NCBI GenBank assembly: GCA_031761425.1
Contig: JARFXV010000736.1
Location: 679,501-743,500 of the forward strand
Origin: Cosmopolites sordidus
Lineage: Eukaryota > Arthropoda > Insecta > Coleoptera > Curculionidae
DNA: 64,000 nt
Direction of reading: 5' to 3'
Numbering within the stretch: the first letter of the stretch is position 1; each line of letters opens with the position of its first letter. A program made the translations under genes and the position numbers. The notes under the pieces were generated by a model, which was not told where the DNA came from, ran no database searches, and saw only the letters and a program-made list of their open reading frames with translations. This document shows positions 56,256 through 64,000 of this stretch, in pieces.

Positions 56256-57051
56256 TTTTAAAAATGAACTATCACAAAGTAACGAACAAATCAATCAATA
56301 ATGTGACATAAAAACATAAAATATGCAAACTGACGCACGTCTATAAGCATACTCAATTCTCGGACATGCGCATAAGACTTCAAGTAGTAGTGAGAGAAAC
56401 AGACGCATATATGTCTGCACCGTAATGATTTCGCCGATCTCCAGACCTTGCTAGCATTATAGTATATATATATATATATATGGCCTCTACTATCTTACTA
56501 GTCTCTATGCTCTTGTGCTTTGAAACCTGTTGAGTTGATATATTGAGAGATGTTTATTCAACAGTCCCATTATTGTAATAATAAGATGTAGATTTTTTTT
56601 ATAAACAAAATAGACAAGTTGGATATAAAATATTTTTTAGAGAAATACCAGATTATGACCTAAGATCAACACTTTCATTTTGAAAAATATAAATAACCGG
56701 TAAAAAACAAATATTATATAAAAAGTTTTAAAGCTACAATTACAAATAAGAGAACGTTGAGATATGTCCTCATAAAATAATCATGATTCTGTTGATTCAA
56801 TTTCATCTCTACGTTCCGTTGGGCGCAATATAATTAATCACACATTAGGGCGCAGTGTATCTGATATATCTGATGTTCAAAGACTTGTGCCAGCACAAAA
56901 AAGTTCTCAACTGTAAAAATATGATATGCCCGTTTGTAAATACATGTTTTACACCAAAAAACACTATTCTTTACCCTATTTTATTTCTTGAAACGATACA
57001 ATCTCAAACGAGCTTTATACATCCAACTTAAATGTATCTCTTGCCTTAAAA

Positions 57052-57057
<6 letters not shown>

Positions 57058-57143
<86 letters not shown>
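57058..57143. repeat. (TA)n microsatellite
   Basis: About 42 TA units. Confidence 0.97.
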
Positions 57144-57147
<4 letters not shown>

Positions 57148-57179
57148 ACAGCAAATAAGAAGAGTAATTTTATTCGACA

Positions 57180-57660
57180 ACCTCAACTTTATCTAGATCA
57201 TTATTCAAACACGAATTGAATCGAACACACAGAAAATCTGCATGTTCCAAGCAAAGTGCGTGTATACACTCTTTGCATCGAAATCTGGGAAGTGACCTGT
57301 GATCGGTTTCTGAAGTACGTAATAACCGTACCTAAATGTTTCAACCATTATACATTTTTGAATCAAATTTTCAGAATTGTCAGTATGGAATTTGTTGTTC
57401 ATATTCTAGAACACTTCCCATATCGTTAATATTTACCAATACCTCTTAGGTACTTTTTAGGAGCAAAACGGAATCACTTTGAGCTAAATCTGGCGAATAT
57501 GGTGAATTTTAACTATGTAATGAAATCACTCTTTTTTCACGCAAATATTTTTAGCCATTCTTAGTGGCTGCATGATACAAATTCCAACAAGCAATGTCAA
57601 AATAAGGCCACTATTTTTGAATCAATCTTTTAGTTTTGCAAAGCATTTTTGGACACTCTG
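57180..57660 (-). pseudogene. Possible mariner-like transposase remnant, minus strand
   Basis: On the complement, PYSPDLAQSDSVLLL resembles the PPYSPDLAPSDFxLF block, preceded by ACWNLYHAATKNG and followed by a degraded C-terminus (ETFRYGYYVLQKP). The evidence is a single motif plus correct order. Confidence 0.5.
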
Positions 57661-58477
57661 TTGTAGGAGTTCCGGATTGTTTTCGGGGTTTTCGTGCTCA
57701 ATTTTTGATGATTAGTATCTAGATAACGAGTTTGAATTGTAGAAATGTGCAGGTTTTGATCCTCATACATGTTATAATTGTTAATAAAGTAGGATCACGT
57801 TAATTTTTACCCAAAAATAAAACAATTTAATGAAAAAGTAAATTAAACACCACCTTAACTGCACATCTGTTAAATGTTGTTGATTTATATTTTACTGAAT
57901 ATAACTTGCAAAGGAATACCCCTCACCATATTTCTCAACATAATAGTGTTACTTTCATTGTCATATTCAGAAAACGTAATCTCATTTTAGTTGAGTTTTT
58001 GTGATGGGTATTTTTGATGTACCTCAACCAAGAACTATGCAATGTGAGTTAACTTCCTTTACTTTTGTTAAATTACGCTAATTCCAGTGTAATTGTCTCT
58101 TTACAAGTATTACTTATAGAGAATTACTTTGTTATTATTGCTTTATTATTATTATTATTTTAATTGATTGATTTGATTTTGTGAGGTTTCCACTCAGACC
58201 AAGTCGTTGAAATCATTAGATGATTTGCGTATTGCTAACTTAAGCTCTTTTCGATTAAAATTAAGCTTTGTTATAACGAGTCGTAATTTTTGTATCCCAC
58301 TTGATTGTTTCGTTATTTTATAACATCATTTGGGACATTCATGACCTCTGTTGTCTACTATTGCTTCATTGCTTCAATATATCATAGAATATATTAAAAT
58401 TTAATTATAAGTATGACAAAACAACTAATTTTTATATTGGAGCTTGGGAATTTTCTATAAGCAATCATCAGCAGTTT

Positions 58478-58516
58478 CGATGATGATGTTAATATGGCTA
58501 GACACACACGCATCTG
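58478..58516 (+). ncRNA. Degenerate copy of the hammerhead-like sequence
   Basis: ATGATGATGTTAATATGGCT followed by AGACACACACGCATC aligns along its whole length with 7830-7864 (CTGATGATGCTAATATGGTT, AGCGAAACGTGCGTC). The GAAA core is changed to CACA and the first core base is altered, so it cannot be active. It shows that the sequence is a dispersed repeat. Confidence 0.55.
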
Positions 58517-58578
58517 CATCTGTTATGAACCAGTAATTTTGCATTTTATGGAAAGTCTTTTTTAGTTGGGATTTAGTT

Positions 58579-59620
<1,042 letters not shown>

Positions 59621-59627
59621 GTCCTGC

Positions 59628-59851
59628 GTGTTCACTGAACACGAAAAAAATAAAATAAGAGTGGTAAAGATGAAATACCTAAAAAGAGGAATAACATGGA
59701 ATGACAGAATTAGAAATGAAATAATTAGAAAATATTTGGATATAGAATCCATAGAGAAATATATAGAACTCAGATGGTGGGGACATTTCGACTCCAACGA
59801 ACGGGCAAAAGGAAGAGAGGAAGACCAAAGCAAATCTGGGACAAAGTGCTA
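59628..59851 (+). pseudogene. LINE C-terminal fragment split by a transposon
   Basis: EHEKNKIRVVKMKYLKRGIT, WNDRIRNEIIRKYLDIESIE and KYIELRWWGHFDSNERAKGR match the tail of insect LINE ORF2 proteins (ExRRIxxxEMKxLRR..xxTRxDRIRNxxIR..L......I....LRWxGHxxRM). Beyond it, GRPKQIWDKV (in another frame) continues up to the insertion point of the transposon at 59852. Confidence 0.72.
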
Positions 59852-60878
59852 TTAAGGCTTTTTTTAGAGAAAAACTAAAGGGATTCTTGAGCAGCACCAC
59901 CTTAAACCAAAATGTACCGATTTTTATGGTTCTATATTACTGGGTGGCCTTGACATTATTTTATGATATTTTGACAATAATAATTAATAATTAATAAGTT
60001 TTGTAATAATTACAAACTATTTTTTAACAAAAAACTTCCTTTCTTTACAAGTAGATCTAAATTAGCATTATAAAACTTAAATACTAGACATTTCTAGTAT
60101 TTCGGCGGCCAATGAATTTCAGGACTGTTTCGCCCAATCCAACGATTTGAAAAATTATTATCTAACCAATTTCTTACGTTAATTGCATAATGAATGGGTG
60201 CCCCGTCAAATTGTAAATTGTACTGATAATTAAGAGGCAACGCATAAATTTCATCATCAAACTCATTATGTAAAAATCTAAGAAATCTAGCTGCATTCAA
60301 ATTTCCATCAAAAAAATATGGTCCAATAATAATATCATTTAAAATACCGCACCAAACGTTCACCTTAGTAGTAGATTTTGTGATGATACCATACCATTTG
60401 TCGTAAATGTGGCTTCATCTGTGTATAAAATATTTTTTAAAAATGTAGGATCTTCTATGTACATGCCTTGTAACCATAAACATTATACCATTCATGTTTC
60501 AGTGTCACCAACTTCAAGTGTTTGAAGAAATTTTGGTTTGAAAAGATTCCTGTTAAAGGATTTTTGCATAACCAAATAGTGCTTTCCGGGATATTTAAAA
60601 TTCTACTAGCGTCCCTAATGCTTGAGTTTGAATTCTCATTAAAATAATCAAAAACTAATTCTAATCGAAATTCACGAGAACGATGCTGATTTTTGATTTC
60701 TATGGCATACATAGTTTTAATAACAGAAAGTACATGTAATTATTAGAAACATTTTAATATAAATATGACAAATATCTGAGACACACAGTAATTTAGAACT
60801 ATTAAAATCGGTAGGATTTAGTTTAAGGTGGTGCTGGTCAAGAATCCGTGTTAGTTTTTCTCTAAAAAAAAATCCTAA
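59852..60878 (-). mobile_element. DUF4817-type transposon with ~100-bp terminal repeats and TA duplication
   Basis: A 1027-bp element flanked by TA. The inverted ends share TTTAGAGAAAAACTAA, GGATTCTTGA and AGCACCACCTTAAAC. On the complement the transposase starts at about 60712: MYAIEIKNQHRSREFRLELV, SSIRDASRILNIPESTIWLC (HTH), TFLKNILYTDEATFTTNGMV-like first block in another frame, NVWCGILNDIIIGPYFFDGN, LQFDGAPIHYAINVRNWLDN (second catalytic Asp), NFSNRWIGRN and HWPPKY, where the coding sequence breaks off before the SPDLTPLD block. The C-terminus is missing, so it is inactive. Confidence 0.85.
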
Positions 60879-61039
60879 TAGTACTTCTTGAAAATGGGAG
60901 CCATTAAAGTTGACGAAGTTGACGCAGTTGGTCATGATATTAGTAATATACTTTCTTAATGCCGTTTTCCGAGATCTATTCAAGAAAAGAAAGTTTATGA
61001 AAATCGAGCCAGAAATAAAAATTTTAAGGGGGTGGTAAG

Positions 61040-61340
61040 TGGTGTCCTTAACCTTTTGTCAATCACCACCAACAGCCTTTGTCAATCTTAATTGCTCAAC
61101 ATTTTTTTGCTGATGTATGGCTGATTTTTAATTAAAAAGAAACATTTTAACAATGTTCATTAGTTTATTTGCAGTTTATTCATTACATAATAACGATTAT
61201 TTGCCAAATATAATTTTTATACTTTTACACACATAACTTTGCATCTTTTTTGGCAGAAACCCTTAGGTTATAAGGAATCTTTTTTCTTTCAATTCATTCA
61301 CTGGTTAAAGTTATTTCCCTTACACCCTTATTTGCTGTGA
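61040..61340 (-). repeat. Dispersed repeat, copy 3 (right part only)
   Basis: Related to the right ends of 28580-29325 and 34975-36050 (shared TTTGTCAATCTTAATTGC-like, AACATTTTAACAATGTTCAT, CCCTTAGGTTATAAGG-like blocks and a CCCTTA-rich end). It is non-coding. Confidence 0.6.
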
Positions 61341-61344
61341 CAAA

Positions 61345-62090
61345 AACAAAATGTTAAGTTAATGACCTGGTCTGGAGTATATTTATTTCGTAAAAAAATA
61401 ACCCTTTATATTCCATGAACCAAAGCACTTGAATTCATGTTTCCCAATGCGTTTTTGTAAATGTAAAAGAATACATTGGTTTGTTTATATTATTTTTAAT
61501 AATATGGTGCGTGGACTTTTGAATAATAATAAAAAAACTAAATGACGTGAAAGTACCTTACTTTTTTAAATAAATACTTTTAGTTCGCCCCCTGTATATA
61601 GGTTTAGTTGAAGGATTAGTTTTAAGCCTTGAAAACCGGGCGAATAGGAAGTTCAAGGACCGTTCCTGATTCGCCACGGTAATATTTTTTCTGTATTGTA
61701 AAAAAGTATTATTTTTTTTTTATATTTTTTATACATGATTTGGCCTTAGTCGAGGCTATATAATATATACGTATATAGTTTTTTTTTGCCGAAACAGCTT
61801 GTCTGGGTGCTATAAGAATGAAAGTAACCTCGCTGACAGGCAAGACTACTCATCAGAAGACTTTTATATATTTAATTTTTTGACAAAAAGTTTATAATTT
61901 TGTTCACTGCCTTTAATTTTAACGCCTTTTGATTCTCATTAACTTGTATTTGTTTATAATCACATAGTTTACATTAGATCAAAAAATACAACTATGATAT
62001 ATAATAATTAGAAGGCAGTTTAAGAACATCTCACCGAAAAACCTACCAAACTTATCAAGTATAAAGATGTAAGTCTTTCAAATTTAAAGA
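61345..62090. other. No recognisable gene
   Basis: Contains a GC-richer patch at 61640-61680 (GAAAACCGGGCGAATAGGAA), but no recognisable element. Confidence 0.45.
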
Positions 62091-62092
62091 CA

Positions 62093-62469
<377 letters not shown>

Positions 62470-64000
62470 GTATCCACTAATTTACGCTTTATTTTTAATT
62501 AATTTACGCTCTCATGTAATTCTTGATGATTCATTGTTGTTTTTTTTTTCCATAAGAGAGTACTGTAGTAACGAATATAAATTATAAACGGAGGATATCA
62601 GATCAGGTGAATATGGAGAATGAAATAAAATATCTCACTGAAAACTTAACCATATTCTTTGGATGATTATTAACCGTATTATCTCTGCAGTTCTTATACC
62701 TGCAGGGATAATAAGGTTGAATTAATCATGTTCTGAAATAGACAGAAAAAGTTGATCCACGATGGGCATCAAACGTAGAATGAATGGAAGTTTTTTTGGG
62801 AAACAAAATTTAAAATGCCGAACTTTGATATATTAATAATTTCTTCTGAAAAACGCAAATATTTTATAAAAGATTAATTGAAATATTTTTTTAGTAATTT
62901 CATTCAGTTTCATTAGAGTTCATTCAAAAATGAATAATTAAAAAAAACCTTATATTTGGTCACCTTTTCCAAGATTTATAACTACGCCGGTTTTTTGAAA
63001 TGTTCACAACATTTTCCGGTAGAGTAAAAAAGTTGAACAAAAACCACAGAAAAGTATATAGTGGAGTACTATAACATACACATTTCAGCCAAAAGGGGTC
63101 GGGTTCCTAACGGGTCGATTTGGTATGGAATGCCTCACATAGCAGGACTCTATACAAAAATAACGTTCATTGTTTCTAAATCTGTGTGAACCAATCTGAT
63201 TGATCCCACCATTGAAACCATTAGAAATAGCAAGACATTAGTTTACAAATTTTCAGTGCTTACTTTTACTTTAAAGTCCACTGAAATGTTTACTGCTTTT
63301 CCGCATATCAAAATCTTATAAATTACCTATAGTATTTTTTGATCTATTGTATCTACACTAAGGGTTTATTTTCTTTTGGAGCAGTCAGTGTTTCATATGT
63401 ATAAAATGTAATCTGCACTTAAATAACTCTAATAGATGAAGAAAACTCCATTAGAAAATCAACTAATGAAGTGTAAAAGAATGTTAGATTAGAATACATC
63501 ATTGTCATTAATAGTGGAAACCTATATCCATCAAATGTTTTCCCAGCTAGATGTTAAGCATCTTCGACTTGTCAGAAGTTGGTGATCAAAGTAAGTTTGT
63601 TGCTAAACGTGGTGGCAATATCTGTTTTTAACATTTTTATATGTGCTAAAATAAAAAAAAATAGGCAGTTTGAGATTAGGCGTCTGTATTGATAAATGTT
63701 ACATCTCATTGTTATTTATATTTGTTTATATTATATTTTTTTCGGGAGTGAAACAGACGAGTTACAGAAACTTTTATTTACATCATGATTTAAACCTGTA
63801 AAAATGAATGTAAATAACTGACTCTGTTTAATTTCCCTAGATGATACGTTGTTTATAGTAACAATAAAAAATATGTTAAGCTATCCATATTTTATGCACT
63901 ACAGATTTTTTTTAATTTAAACTATAGGGAATTTCTATTTTAGAAATAAAGCTCTATTTTACTTGTACGTTATTTTTTTGATATTTTTGACGTTCTTCGT
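62470..64000. other. No recognisable gene; inverted relative of a repeat at 63085-63140
   Basis: The segment 63085-63140 (AAAAGGGGTCGGGTT, GATTTGGTATGGAATGCC) is the inverted relative of 17681-17735. No coding block is recognised in the rest. Confidence 0.5.

Overview
The window is a piece of an AT-rich arthropod nuclear genome, almost certainly an insect. This rests on one recognisable host gene, the ecdysone-response nuclear receptor E78 (Eip78C/NR1E), with GT-AG introns, set among mariner/Tc1, Helitron, hAT, R4/Dong-like, RTE-like and Jockey-like elements and very long (TA)n arrays typical of large insect genomes. The order cannot be fixed from the sequence; a beetle is possible but not shown.

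Host gene: seven in-phase plus-strand exons of Eip78C lie at 31086-31213, 31286-31427, 39146-39372, 44188-44354, 46189-46426, 52207-52386 and 52447-52638. They encode about 423 residues: the complete two-finger DNA-binding domain, a hinge with a strongly acidic run, and the whole ligand-binding domain with its AF-2-like helix and stop codon. The 5' exon(s) were not found. The larger introns (7.7, 4.8, 1.8 and 5.8 kb) are full of decayed transposons and microsatellites; two are very short (72 and 60 bp).

Left part (1-31 kb): intergenic or 5' intronic DNA made of nested and broken elements. These are several mariner copies, a DDE transposon split by a small MITE, two R4/Dong-like LINE pieces tied to (TAA)n repeats, an inverted pair of hammerhead-ribozyme-like sequences (7.6-7.9 kb), a precisely bounded Helitron (9135-10623) inside an older repeat, a separate Helitron helicase remnant (11.5-12.5 kb), LINE 3' ends running into (TA)n, a DUF4817-type transposon with terminal inverted repeats of about 400 bp (23602-25730), and a mariner with TA duplications carrying its own 101-bp MITE (27143-28558).

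Middle part (31-53 kb): Eip78C, with a pseudogene of an arthropod repeat-associated protein split by a palindromic element, a Tigger/pogo remnant, a Tc1 element (40070-41526), RTE LINE pieces, an inverted DUF4817 copy and a hAT element (49671-51959). Right part (53-64 kb): DUF4817 elements, an RTE 3' end between two (TA)n arrays, a fold-back array, a transposon inside a LINE, and a (TA)n tract of about 370 bp.

The most unusual signals are the hammerhead-like motifs, and a small palindromic element family (5135-5259, 16556-16770, 32133-32599) with 13-18 bp target duplications. One member of that family carries a degenerate hammerhead-like core, which hints at a non-autonomous, possibly Penelope-like or retrozyme-like retroelement.
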